This document shows positions 1 to 5,924 of a DNA stretch of 16,129 bases, in pieces. Each line of letters begins with the position of its first letter. The first letter of the stretch is position 1. Under the pieces are notes generated by a model. The model had not been told where the DNA came from. It worked only from the letters and a program-made list of their open reading frames with translations, and searched no databases. The position numbers were made by a program, and so were the translations under genes. Source of the DNA: ZC4RG30 sp964455685 (lineage in GTDB: Bacteria > Pseudomonadota > Gammaproteobacteria > Steroidobacterales > Steroidobacteraceae); assembly GCA_964455685.1 (NCBI GenBank), contig CAYVZE010000062.1:1-16129 (forward strand), read 5' to 3'.

Positions 1-404
1 ACGAGATCGAGCAGGTGACGCTCGACCACTCGCTGCTGCAGGAGCTGGTGGACCGGGGCTTCTACTCGCCCGAGGAGGCGCAGCGCGCCTCCAACAAGAA
101 CTACGTGACCCGCGCGCTCGGCGTGGACACCCAGATCGATGTCGAGATGCAGGAGCTGCCCGTGCACAAGGGCGATGTCTACCTGATGTGCTCGGACGGC
201 CTGTCGGACATGATTGGCGACGATGACATGGTTGTCACCGTCAACACCTTCGGGAACAACCTCTACTCCGTCGGCCAGCATCTCATCCAGCTCGCCAACG
301 ACAACGGCGGCAAGGACAACATCTCCGTTGTGCTCGCGCAGGTTCTGGACTCATTTCCGGCGCGGCGCGGTATATTTGACAGAATCCTGAAGGTCTTCAG
401 CTAA
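1..404 (+). CDS. PP2C-family Ser/Thr protein phosphatase, C-terminal part (5' end outside window)
   Basis: This is the 3' end of a gene whose reading frame is open from base 3 and ends at TAA 402-404; the true start lies upstream of the window. The visible 130-odd residues carry late PP2C (PPM) motifs: CSDGLSD, whose Asp belongs to the dinuclear Mn/Mg site, and GGKDNISVVL near the C-terminus, whose Asp-Asn is the last conserved metal-site motif. The stretch LVDRGFYSPEEAQ followed by NYVTRALG is typical of bacterial Stp1/PrpC-like phosphatases. Such cytoplasmic enzymes remove phosphate from Ser/Thr targets of Hanks-type kinases. The FHA gene starts only 15 bases downstream, so the two are probably co-transcribed and form a phospho-signalling pair; a kinase gene may lie upstream. 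Family assignment is firm, target unknown. Confidence 0.9.
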   Translation, partial: EIEQVTLDHSLLQELVDRGFYSPEEAQRASNKNYVTRALGVDTQIDVEMQELPVHKGDVYLMCSDGLSDMIGDDDMVVTVNTFGNNLYSVGQHLIQLANDNGGKDNISVVLAQVLDSFPARRGIFDRILKVFS

Positions 405-419
405 GCAAAGGCGCTCAAC

Positions 420-1133
420 ATGGCAAGGCTAGTGCTGACACTCGACGGCCAGGTCCTGGCCGAATACAACATGAACAAGGAGCGCTACACCGTGGGGCGC
501 CTGCCGGACAATGACATCCGGATCGACAACCCTGCGGTCAGCGGCCATCACTCCCTGATCATCAACATCCTCAACGACTCGTTCCTCGAGGATCTCAACA
601 GCACCAACGGCACCTACGTCAACGGCAAGCTGATCAAGAAGCATGCGCTGCAGCATGGCGACGTGATCACTGTCGGCCACCACCAGCTGCGCTTCGTCGA
701 GGACGACGACGCCCAGCAGGACGAGTTCGAGAAGACCATGGTGATCCAGCCCTCGCAGCGCCCGGTGGAGAAGATCCAGGCCGTGAGCGCCCACGAGGAG
801 ACCATCGGCACCGGCACTGCCGCCAGCCTCCGCCGCAACGTGCCCGACGGCGCGCAGCAGGTGAAGAAGGCCAAGCTGCAGGTGCTCTCCGGCGCCTTCG
901 CCGGCCGCGAGCTGGAGCTGACCAAGGCGCTGACCACGCTGGGTCGCCCGGGCGTGCAGGTGGCGGCCATCACCCGTCGCGCCGACGGCTTCTACATCGT
1001 GCACGTGGAGGCCGACCGGCCGGACAACTACCCGCTGGTCAACGGCGTGCCCATCGGCGCGCAGGCCCGCAAGCTGGCCGACAACGATGTCATCCAGCTG
1101 GCCGGCGTGAAGATGGGGTTCTTCGAGAACTGA
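420..1133 (+). CDS. FHA-domain signalling protein with a second, degenerate FHA-like domain
   Basis: The 237-residue cytoplasmic protein has an N-terminal FHA phosphothreonine-binding domain at about residues 3-93. Its core residues are visible: G26-R27, S41-x-x-H44 and the NSTNGTYVNG loop (60-69). A charged linker (about 94-150) contains threonines next to acidic residues (T106 in FEKTM, T128 in EETIG), which could be phosphorylated as in GarA/OdhI-type proteins; that is inference. Residues about 152-236 look like a second FHA fold (TLGRPG, PLVNGVPI, DNDVIQLAGVKMGF) lacking the SxxH pair, so it probably does not bind phosphopeptide. ATG 420 is preceded by AAAGG (407-411). Coupling to the PP2C gene suggests it reads or relays Ser/Thr phosphorylation. 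No enzymatic domain is visible. Confidence 0.9.
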   Translation: MARLVLTLDGQVLAEYNMNKERYTVGRLPDNDIRIDNPAVSGHHSLIINILNDSFLEDLNSTNGTYVNGKLIKKHALQHGDVITVGHHQLRFVEDDDAQQDEFEKTMVIQPSQRPVEKIQAVSAHEETIGTGTAASLRRNVPDGAQQVKKAKLQVLSGAFAGRELELTKALTTLGRPGVQVAAITRRADGFYIVHVEADRPDNYPLVNGVPIGAQARKLADNDVIQLAGVKMGFFEN

Positions 1134-1186
1134 GGACCTGCGGCCGGGCCTGCCGCGCCCGGCCCGCCTCGCCAGGCCAGGAAACG

Positions 1187-1214
1187 AAAACGCCGCCCTC
1201 GGGGCGGCGTTTTT
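1187..1214. terminator. Bidirectional rho-independent terminator between FHA gene and bfd
   Basis: A perfect 8-bp GC stem (1191-1198 CGCCGCCC pairs with 1202-1209 GGGCGGCG) has a 3-base loop TCG. It is flanked by AAAA on the left (1187-1190) and TTTTT on the right (1210-1214), so it has a U-tract in both directions. It sits between the convergent FHA gene (+) and bfd (-) and can serve both. Confidence 0.9.
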
Positions 1215-1220
1215 CCATCT

Positions 1221-1240
1221 GGCAGTCCCGCAGGACTGCC
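1221..1240. repeat. Perfect 8-bp hairpin next to the bidirectional terminator
   Basis: GGCAGTCC (1221-1228) and GGACTGCC (1233-1240) form a perfect inverted repeat with a 4-base loop. It lies just after the bfd stop codon on the minus strand and just before the main terminator when read from bfd. It has no long T-tract in either direction. It may protect the bfd mRNA 3' end or help termination. Confidence 0.6.
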
Positions 1241-1255
1241 GGGACCCGGAAAGGC

Positions 1256-1447
1256 TCAGGCCGCGACGGCAGTGCCGGCGATCGCGGCCTCGTGCTGGGC
1301 AAAGGTCTCACGGGCCATGCACTCGCAGGTCCCGCAGCAGGTGCTGACTTCCAGCTTTTCCTGCAGCGCATCAAAGCTCCGGCACCCGCTGGCCACCGCC
1401 TTGGCGATGTCCCGCTCCGTCACGTTCTGGCAGACACAGATGACCAT
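1256..1447 (-). CDS. bfd: Bacterioferritin-associated ferredoxin, [2Fe-2S]
   Basis: The 63-residue protein matches the Bfd/BFD-like [2Fe-2S] family in length and ligand layout: C4-x-C6 near the N-terminus and C38-x-x-C41 in the CCGTC segment, with an additional C43. In characterised systems Bfd docks on bacterioferritin and passes electrons to the haem, reducing the mineral core so Fe2+ can be released. The gene is divergent from bfr with 126 bases between the two starts, which supports the pairing. A Fur-box-like sequence lies 11-29 bases upstream of the ATG, consistent with the known induction of bfd under iron starvation. The small size and the CxC...CxxC spacing leave little alternative. 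Confidence 0.93.
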   Translation of the reverse strand: MVICVCQNVTERDIAKAVASGCRSFDALQEKLEVSTCCGTCECMARETFAQHEAAIAGTAVAA

Positions 1448-1457
1448 GAGTCCGGAT

Positions 1458-1476
1458 CCTAATGCGAATCGTTCTT
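1458..1476. promoter_or_regulatory. Candidate Fur box between bfd and bfr
   Basis: The 19 bases CCTAATGCGAATCGTTCTT match the classic Fur consensus GATAATGATAATCATTATC at 12 of 19 positions, including TAATG and AATC in the centre; this resembles Pseudomonas/Xanthomonas-type boxes. It lies immediately upstream of bfd, so Fur-Fe2+ bound here would block bfd transcription when iron is plentiful. The effect on bfr, in the other direction, is not predictable from sequence. Confidence 0.6.
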
Positions 1477-1573
1477 GTTTGCAATATTTGACCTATTACC
1501 GATCGCCCCTTTCCGGGGCACAAGCTGGTAGCGTGCGAGCCCTGTCCAGACTGTTCTCCCGAGGTCCCGCTCC

Positions 1574-2050
1574 ATGCAAGGCGACAAGCAAGTCATTTCC
1601 TTCCTCAACGCGCAGCTCAAGCTGGAGCTGACCGCCATCAACCAGTACTTCCTGCATGCCCGCATGCTGAAGAACTGGGGCCTTGCGCGGTGGGCCAAGC
1701 ACGAGTACGACGAGTCCATCGAGGAAATGAAGCACGCCGATGCGCTGGTGGAGCGCGTGCTGACCCTCGGCGGCCTGCCGAACCTGCAGGACCTGGGCAA
1801 GCTGCTGGTGGCCGAGCACCCGGTCGAGGTGCTGGACTGCGACCTGAAGGCCGAGTCCCAGAGCCAGAAGCACCTGAAGGACGCGATCGCGTACTGCGAG
1901 ACGGTGCGCGACTACGTCAGTCGCGAGCTGTTCGAGAAGATCCTCGAGGACACCGAGGAACACATCGACTACCTGGAGACCCAGCTGGAGCTGGTCTCGC
2001 GCGTCGGCGAGCAGAACTACCTGCAGTCGCAGATGCACGGGGGGGAATAA
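1574..2050 (+). CDS. bfr: Bacterioferritin (iron-storage subunit)
   Basis: The 158 residues equal the usual Bfr length and align with E. coli Bfr without gaps. The protein forms a 24-subunit shell that oxidises Fe2+ and stores it as a mineral. Ferroxidase ligands E18, E51, H54, E94 and H130 and the haem ligand M52 are present. In the ungapped alignment position 127, normally the sixth ligand Glu, is Thr (segment EDTEEHIDYLE), so the ferroxidase site may be altered or use E128. This variant segment also occurs, from memory, in other annotated proteobacterial Bfr proteins. Start ATG 1574 has GAGG (1561-1564) at good spacing. The neighbour bfd supplies the reductant for iron release. Upstream iron-regulated control is suggested by the Fur-like box. 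Confidence 0.95.
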   Translation: MQGDKQVISFLNAQLKLELTAINQYFLHARMLKNWGLARWAKHEYDESIEEMKHADALVERVLTLGGLPNLQDLGKLLVAEHPVEVLDCDLKAESQSQKHLKDAIAYCETVRDYVSRELFEKILEDTEEHIDYLETQLELVSRVGEQNYLQSQMHGGE

Positions 2051-2070
2051 CCCCTCTTCCCTGAAGGCTT

Positions 2071-2091
2071 CGCGCCGGCGCTGCCGGCGCG
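2071..2091. repeat. 9-bp GC hairpin between convergent bfr and alr
   Basis: CGCGCCGGC (2071-2079) and GCCGGCGCG (2083-2091) form a perfect inverted repeat with a 3-base loop. It fills most of the 45-base gap between the bfr and alr stop codons. There is no T-tract on either side, so if it ends transcription it does so non-canonically or by stabilising 3' ends. Confidence 0.55.
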
Positions 2092-2095
2092 CGGC

Positions 2096-3178
2096 TCAGG
2101 CCTGCACCAGCGCCAGCGGTACCCGCTGGCTCACGCTGCACAGCAGCTCGTAGGGAATCGTGCCCGCGTGCGCGGCGATCTGCTCCACCGGCAGCTCCGG
2201 CCCCCACAGCACCGCGGCATCCCCCACCCGCACCTCGGGCAGGCTGCCCACATCCACGGCCAGCATGTCCATGGACACGCGCCCGACCACGCCGGCCCGC
2301 TCCCCGCCCAGCAGCACCGGTGTGCCGAAGGGCAGCGAGCGCGGCAGGCCATCGCCGTAGCCGGCGGCGATGATGGCCACGCGGGTATCACGCGGCGCGC
2401 GCCAGGCCCCGCCATAGCCCACGCCCTCGCCTGCCAGCACGCGGCGCACCGCGATCACGGTGGATGCCAGCCGCATCGCCGGCTTGAGTCCCAGCTCGCT
2501 GCCCATCAGCTCCGGGAACGGCGATACGCCATACAGCGCGATGCCCGGACGCACCCATTCGGCATGCGCCGAGGGCTGTGCGAACACGCCGGCGGAATTG
2601 CACAGGCTGCGCGCCCAGGCGCGCCGCGCAGCCACGCCCGCGAAGAGCTGCAGCTGGCGGGCAGTGGCGGGATTCTCGTGCTCGTCGGCCGAGGCAAAAT
2701 GCGTCATCAGCCTCAGCTCGCCGACCCGCGGGCCCAGCGCGTCCAGGCGCGCCAGCACCGCCTCCACCTGTTCGGGCCTCAGGCCCAGCCGGTTCATGCC
2801 GGTATCGACCTTCAGCCAGAGCACGAAGGCGGCGTCTGCGGGTGCCTGTTCGAGCAGCGCCACCTGCTCCTCGCAATGCACCACCAGCTCAAGGTCATGC
2901 CGGGCGGCCTCCTCCAGCTCGCGCCGGTCGATCAGTCCCTCCAGCAGCACCACGGGCTGGCGCACGCCGGCGCCGCGCAGGGCCAGCGCCTCGGTCAGGC
3001 GCGCCACGCCGAAGGCGTCCGCGTCCTCCAGGCAGCGCGCCACCTGCACCAGGCCGTGGCCATAGGCATTGGCCTTGACCACCGCCATCACGCGGCTGGA
3101 TGGGGCCACCTCGCGGATGCGCGCCAGGTTGTGTCGCAGCGCCGCGGCACTGACCTCGGCGCGAATCGGGGAAATCAC
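2096..3178 (-). CDS. alr: Alanine racemase (PLP-dependent)
   Basis: The 360-residue enzyme interconverts L- and D-alanine in the cytoplasm, giving D-Ala for peptidoglycan. The PLP lysine is K35 in AVVKANAYGHG; the opposing catalytic base is Y255 in GEGVGYGGAW; VRPGIALYG and GYGDG segments contribute to cofactor binding and the active site. Length fits the family. The start is taken as GTG 3178, whose GTGA overlaps the dnaB stop (TGA 3177-3175) by 4 bases, with AAGG about 9 bases upstream inside dnaB; this gives the standard N-terminus ISPIRAEVS. The in-frame extension further upstream merely reads through dnaB out of frame. Translational coupling to dnaB is likely. The dnaB-alr pair is a known gammaproteobacterial arrangement. 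The gene could be the biosynthetic alr or the only racemase; the sequence cannot separate these. Confidence 0.96.
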   Translation of the reverse strand: MISPIRAEVSAAALRHNLARIREVAPSSRVMAVVKANAYGHGLVQVARCLEDADAFGVARLTEALALRGAGVRQPVVLLEGLIDRRELEEAARHDLELVVHCEEQVALLEQAPADAAFVLWLKVDTGMNRLGLRPEQVEAVLARLDALGPRVGELRLMTHFASADEHENPATARQLQLFAGVAARRAWARSLCNSAGVFAQPSAHAEWVRPGIALYGVSPFPELMGSELGLKPAMRLASTVIAVRRVLAGEGVGYGGAWRAPRDTRVAIIAAGYGDGLPRSLPFGTPVLLGGERAGVVGRVSMDMLAVDVGSLPEVRVGDAAVLWGPELPVEQIAAHAGTIPYELLCSVSQRVPLALVQA

Positions 3179-4536
3179 CGCAATACGCCTTCGGCGTAGG
3201 CCTCCGGCAGGAAGTTGACGAAACGGGTGTACTTGCCCTGGAAGGTCAGCACGAAGTGGCCGGTCTCGCCGTTGCGGTGCTTGGCCAGCTCCACGTCGGC
3301 CTCGCCCTTGCGCGGGGAGTTCTTGTCGTAATACTCCTCGCGGTAGATGAACAGGATCATGTCCGCGTCCTGTTCGATGGCGCCGGACTCGCGCAGGTCC
3401 GACATCACCGGCTTCTTGCCCTCGCGCTGCTCCACGCTGCGGTTCAGCTGCGACAGTGCGATCACCGGCACGTCCAGCTCCTTGGCCAGGGCCTTCAGGC
3501 CCCTGGAGATCTCCGAGATCTCGGTGGCGCGGTTCTCCTTGCTGCCGTTGACCTGCATCAGCTGCAGGTAGTCGACGATGACCAGGTGCAGGCCGTGCTC
3601 GCGCTTCACGCGCCGCGCGCGGGCGCGAAGGTCCGTGGGCGTGAGCGCCGGCTGGTCGTCGATGAAGATGCGCGCTTCCTGCAGCTGGCTGGTGGCGGCG
3701 CTGATGCGCGCCCAGTCCTGGTCGCTGATGCGCCCGGAGCGGATGTCCTGCAGCGGCACGCCGCCCACCGAGGAGAGCATGCGCGTCATCAGCTGCTCGG
3801 TGGGCATCTCCATCGAGAAGATCAGCACCGTGCCGCGCACCTTGTGGTCCAGCGCCACGTTCTCGCCGATGTTGATGGCGAAGGTGGTCTTGCCCATGCC
3901 GGGGCGGCCCGCGACGATGATCAGGTCGCCGCCGCGCATGCCGCCGGTGAGCTTGTCGAAATCGGTGAAGCCGCTGGGCGTACCCCGCATGCTGTCGGGG
4001 TTGCTGTGCCACTCGTCGATCTGGTCGATCAGCGCCGGCAGCATCGAGCGCACCGAACGCGCGCCCTCGGTGCGGCCCGCGCCGCGCTCGGCGATCTCGA
4101 ACACGCGCTGCTCGGCCTGGTTCACCAGGTCGCGGGCCGACAGGCCCTCGTCGCTGTACACCGAGGAGACGATGGCATTGCCGGCGCTGATCAGCGAGCG
4201 CAGCAGCGAGCGCTCGCGCACGATCTGCGCGTAGGTGCGCACGTTGGCTGCGGTGGGCGTCTCCTTCACCAGCGTGGACAGGTAGGCCAGCCCGCCGACC
4301 TCGGCCAGCTTGCCCTTGCGCTCCAGCCGCTCGGACACGGTGAGCACGTCGATGGCACGCGACTCGGCGACGAGCTCGCCGATGGTGTCGAAGATCAGCC
4401 GGTGGTCGGGGCGGTAGAAGTCTTCCGCCGAGATGGTGTCGCCGACCTGGTCCCAGGCCTGCGTATCCAGCAGCAGCCCGCCCAGCACGGCCTGCTCTGC
4501 TTCGATGGAATGGGGGGGGGTGTGGAGCCGGTCCAT
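3175..4536 (-). CDS. dnaB: Replicative DNA helicase DnaB
   Basis: The 453-residue hexameric helicase unwinds DNA 5' to 3' at the fork and interacts with primase. The N-terminal domain begins with the family-typical PPHSIEAEQAVLGGLLLD. The RecA-like C-terminal domain has Walker A GRPGMGKT (about 210-217), Walker B LVIVDYLQLM (about 320), SQLNRSVE and the FxGKYTRF end. No intein is present, unlike in some DnaB proteins. I chose ATG 4536 because it places the conserved N-terminus at residue 6; a TTG at 4590 would add 18 residues of no family resemblance. No strong ribosome site precedes either. A run of nine C residues (coding strand; 4512-4520) encodes part of TPPHS. A terminator separates dnaB from rplI upstream, so expression may rely on readthrough or a weak local promoter. 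Confidence 0.96.
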   Translation of the reverse strand: MDRLHTPPHSIEAEQAVLGGLLLDTQAWDQVGDTISAEDFYRPDHRLIFDTIGELVAESRAIDVLTVSERLERKGKLAEVGGLAYLSTLVKETPTAANVRTYAQIVRERSLLRSLISAGNAIVSSVYSDEGLSARDLVNQAEQRVFEIAERGAGRTEGARSVRSMLPALIDQIDEWHSNPDSMRGTPSGFTDFDKLTGGMRGGDLIIVAGRPGMGKTTFAINIGENVALDHKVRGTVLIFSMEMPTEQLMTRMLSSVGGVPLQDIRSGRISDQDWARISAATSQLQEARIFIDDQPALTPTDLRARARRVKREHGLHLVIVDYLQLMQVNGSKENRATEISEISRGLKALAKELDVPVIALSQLNRSVEQREGKKPVMSDLRESGAIEQDADMILFIYREEYYDKNSPRKGEADVELAKHRNGETGHFVLTFQGKYTRFVNFLPEAYAEGVLR

Positions 4537-4590
4537 GCCCGGGCTATTGTCGCCCACGGTGCCCGGCGCGGCTAGGCTGCGGATGGCCAA

Positions 4591-4631
4591 TAAAAAAGGG
4601 CAGGAGCTGCGGGTCGCGCGGCCCCTGCCCT
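4591..4631 (-). terminator. Rho-independent terminator after rplI
   Basis: Read on the minus strand, AGGGCAGG (4631-4624) pairs with CCTGCCCT (4604-4597), with further GC-rich pairing inside, and is followed by a run of six T (4597-4592). It begins 12 bases after the rplI stop and ends 55 bases before the dnaB ATG, so it would reduce transcription into dnaB. Confidence 0.85.
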
Positions 4632-4642
4632 CGACCAGGCGA

Positions 4643-5098
4643 TCAGCCCTGCTCGTCGGCCTCGATGACGACCGTCAGCTCGACGTCGACGTCGGTATGC
4701 AGGTGCAGCGAGACCACGTGCTCGCCCACGGTGCGCAGCGGGCCATTCGGCAGGCGCACTTCGCTGCGGGCGATTTCCTGGCCGGCGGCCGTGGCAGCCT
4801 CGGCGATGTCGGCGGTGCCGATCGAGCCGAACAGCTTGCCCTCGTTGCCGGCCTTGGCACGCAGCAACAGCTTGAAGCCCTCGAGCCTGGCCTTGCGGGC
4901 CTCGGCGTTGGCCAGGGCCTCGCGGGCCACTTTCTCCAGTTCCGCGCGGCGCTCCTCGAACTTCTTGATGTTGGCCGGGGTGGCCAGCGTGGCCTTGCCC
5001 TTCGGCAGCAGGAAGTTGCGGGCATAGCCCGAACGCACCTGGACGCGATCACCCAGGTTGCCGAGGTTGGCCACTTTCTCCAGAAGGATGACTTCCAT
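4643..5098 (-). CDS. rplI: 50S ribosomal protein L9
   Basis: The 151 residues have the standard L9 length. The N-terminal rRNA-binding domain starts with MEVILLEKVANLGNLGD and continues with GYARNFLLPKGKA; a long connecting helix (about residues 42-75, rich in Lys/Glu/Arg) links it to the C-terminal domain. L9 sits at the base of the L1 stalk of the large subunit and helps reading-frame maintenance. It is the last gene of the rpsF-rpsR-rplI operon, 12 bases after the rpsR stop, and a rho-independent terminator follows. The ribosome site (GAGG) overlaps the rpsR stop codon region, suggesting coupled translation. Confidence 0.98.
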   Translation of the reverse strand: MEVILLEKVANLGNLGDRVQVRSGYARNFLLPKGKATLATPANIKKFEERRAELEKVAREALANAEARKARLEGFKLLLRAKAGNEGKLFGSIGTADIAEAATAAGQEIARSEVRLPNGPLRTVGEHVVSLHLHTDVDVELTVVIEADEQG

Positions 5099-5110
5099 GG
5101 ACAGAAAACC

Positions 5111-5335
5111 TCAGTGCTGGTCGGTGTAGGGCAGCAGCGCCAGGTAGCGCGCGCGCTTGATGGCCACGGCCAGCTGGCGCTGGAAGTAGCTCTTGGTGCC
5201 GGTGATGCGGCTGGGCACGATCTTGCCGGTCTCGGAGATGTAGCCCTTGAGCGTGGCCAGATCCTTGTAATCGATCGACTTCACGCCCTCGGCGGTGAAG
5301 CGGCAGAACTTCTTGCGGCGGACAAAACGCGACAT
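5111..5335 (-). CDS. rpsR: 30S ribosomal protein S18
   Basis: The 74-residue protein has the S18 core: RRKKFCRF, IDYKDLATLKGYISETGKI, PSRITGTKSYFQRQLA and KRARYLALLPYTD. It binds 16S rRNA in the platform of the small subunit as a heterodimer with S6. It lies between rpsF (11-base gap, with the strong site AAGGAGG before ATG 5335) and rplI. With S6 it should bind the leader hairpin described at 5751-5778 and feed back on the operon. Confidence 0.98.
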   Translation of the reverse strand: MSRFVRRKKFCRFTAEGVKSIDYKDLATLKGYISETGKIVPSRITGTKSYFQRQLAVAIKRARYLALLPYTDQH

Positions 5336-5346
5336 GTGATCCTCCT

Positions 5347-5730
5347 TCAGCGAGCGCCGGCTTCTTCGCCTTCGTCGCTGTCGCGATCGCGGCGGCGGTC
5401 CCCATCCTCGTCATCGCCACGCGCCATCGGCGAGGGCTCGGTGACGGCTTCGTCCATGGCCACCACGAGGTGGCGCAGCACGGCATCGCTGAAGCGGAAC
5501 GCACCGGTCAGCTCGGCGAGCGTGGCCTGGTCGGTCTCGATGTTCATCAGGATGTAGTGCGCCTTGTGGACCTTGGCGATGGGATAGGCCAGCTGGCGGC
5601 GGCCCCAGTCCTCGACGCGGTGGACGGCGCCTCCGGAGGCGGTCACCATGCCCTTGTAGCGCTCGAGCATGGCAGGAACCTGCTCGCTCTGGTCCGGATG
5701 CACCAGGACCACGATCTCGTAGTGCCTCAT
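5347..5730 (-). CDS. rpsF: 30S ribosomal protein S6
   Basis: The 127-residue protein starts MRHYEIVVLVHPDQSEQV and continues with the S6 ferredoxin-like fold (EDWGRRQLAYPI, KAHYILMNIE, LTGAFRFSDAVLRHLV). It pairs with S18 on the 16S rRNA platform. The start ATG 5730 has AAGGAG a few bases upstream; the longer open frame upstream of it has no S6 resemblance and runs through the leader. The C-terminus from about residue 100 is a highly charged tail rich in Asp, Glu and Arg (GDDEDGDRRRDRDSDEGEE), longer than the core fold needs. E. coli S6 carries a Glu-rich tail modified by RimK, but whether that happens here is unknown. This is the first gene of the operon. Confidence 0.98.
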   Translation of the reverse strand: MRHYEIVVLVHPDQSEQVPAMLERYKGMVTASGGAVHRVEDWGRRQLAYPIAKVHKAHYILMNIETDQATLAELTGAFRFSDAVLRHLVVAMDEAVTEPSPMARGDDEDGDRRRDRDSDEGEEAGAR

Positions 5731-5750
5731 GTCGTCTCCTTGTGGATGAA

Positions 5751-5778
5751 GCCACCCGCCAAGGCGGGGCGGTGTGGC
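5751..5778 (-). promoter_or_regulatory. S6:S18-binding autoregulatory leader hairpin
   Basis: On the minus strand GCCA (5778-5775) pairs with TGGC (5754-5751). Inside this stem lies a one-sided bulge CACCGC (5774-5769) containing CCG. Then CCCGCC (5768-5763) pairs with GGCGGG (5760-5755), effectively a 5-bp stem closed by a CUUG tetraloop. The published S6:S18 complex-binding motif is a CCG in a bulge flanked by a stem and a hairpin in rpsF leaders. This element fits it and ends 20 bases before the rpsF ATG, placing the ribosome site just downstream. No search was run. Confidence 0.8.
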
Positions 5779-5793
5779 AAGGAAGGGGCGCGA

Positions 5794-5822
5794 ATAGTAG
5801 CCGAGGGCCCCTGCCCGGACAA
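5794..5822 (-). promoter_or_regulatory. Sigma70-like promoter of the rpsF operon
   Basis: The minus strand shows -35 TTGTCC (5822-5817), a 17-base spacer, and -10 TACTAT (5799-5794), each matching 4 of 6 consensus bases. Transcription would start near 5787, giving a leader of about 57 bases that contains the S6:S18 hairpin. Confidence 0.6.
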
Positions 5823-5901
5823 GGACGGGGTCCGGCCGGCCACGCCGACGGCGCCGGGCCTGGCCTGGCTGGGCATGGATGCTGCGCAGCAACTGGCTGC
5901 C

Positions 5902-5917
5902 CGGGGCAGCTGCCCCG
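5902..5917. repeat. 16-bp palindrome downstream of the esterase gene
   Basis: CGGGGCAG followed by CTGCCCCG is a perfect 16-bp palindrome starting about 7 bases beyond the TAG stop of the esterase gene (minus strand). As RNA it gives a 6-bp GC stem with a 4-base AGCU loop. It may end the receptor operon before the rpsF promoter, but there is no T-tract. Confidence 0.45.
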
Positions 5918-5924
5918 CTCAAGC

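Noticed and set aside
1488..1516. TTGACC (1488-1493) as the -35 of a bfr promoter
   Set aside because: The -35 is good, but at 16-18 bases spacing there is only CCTTTCCGG-like sequence, which is not a credible -10 box.
2096..4012. Apparent 638-residue fusion ending in alanine racemase
   Set aside because: The first ~277 residues are dnaB read out of frame. The racemase has its own GTG start at 3178 and dnaB is intact in its own frame, so there is no fusion or frameshift.
3175..4536. Intein in DnaB
   Set aside because: The protein has normal length, and Walker A and surrounding motifs are uninterrupted.
3256..4575. Plus-strand open frame opposite dnaB
   Set aside because: It mirrors dnaB codons and its product is a His/Ala/Gly/Leu-rich sequence with no domain.
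4537..4590. TTG start giving DnaB 18 extra residues
   Set aside because: The added residues do not resemble DnaB N-termini, and ATG 4536 places the conserved PPHSIEAEQ correctly.
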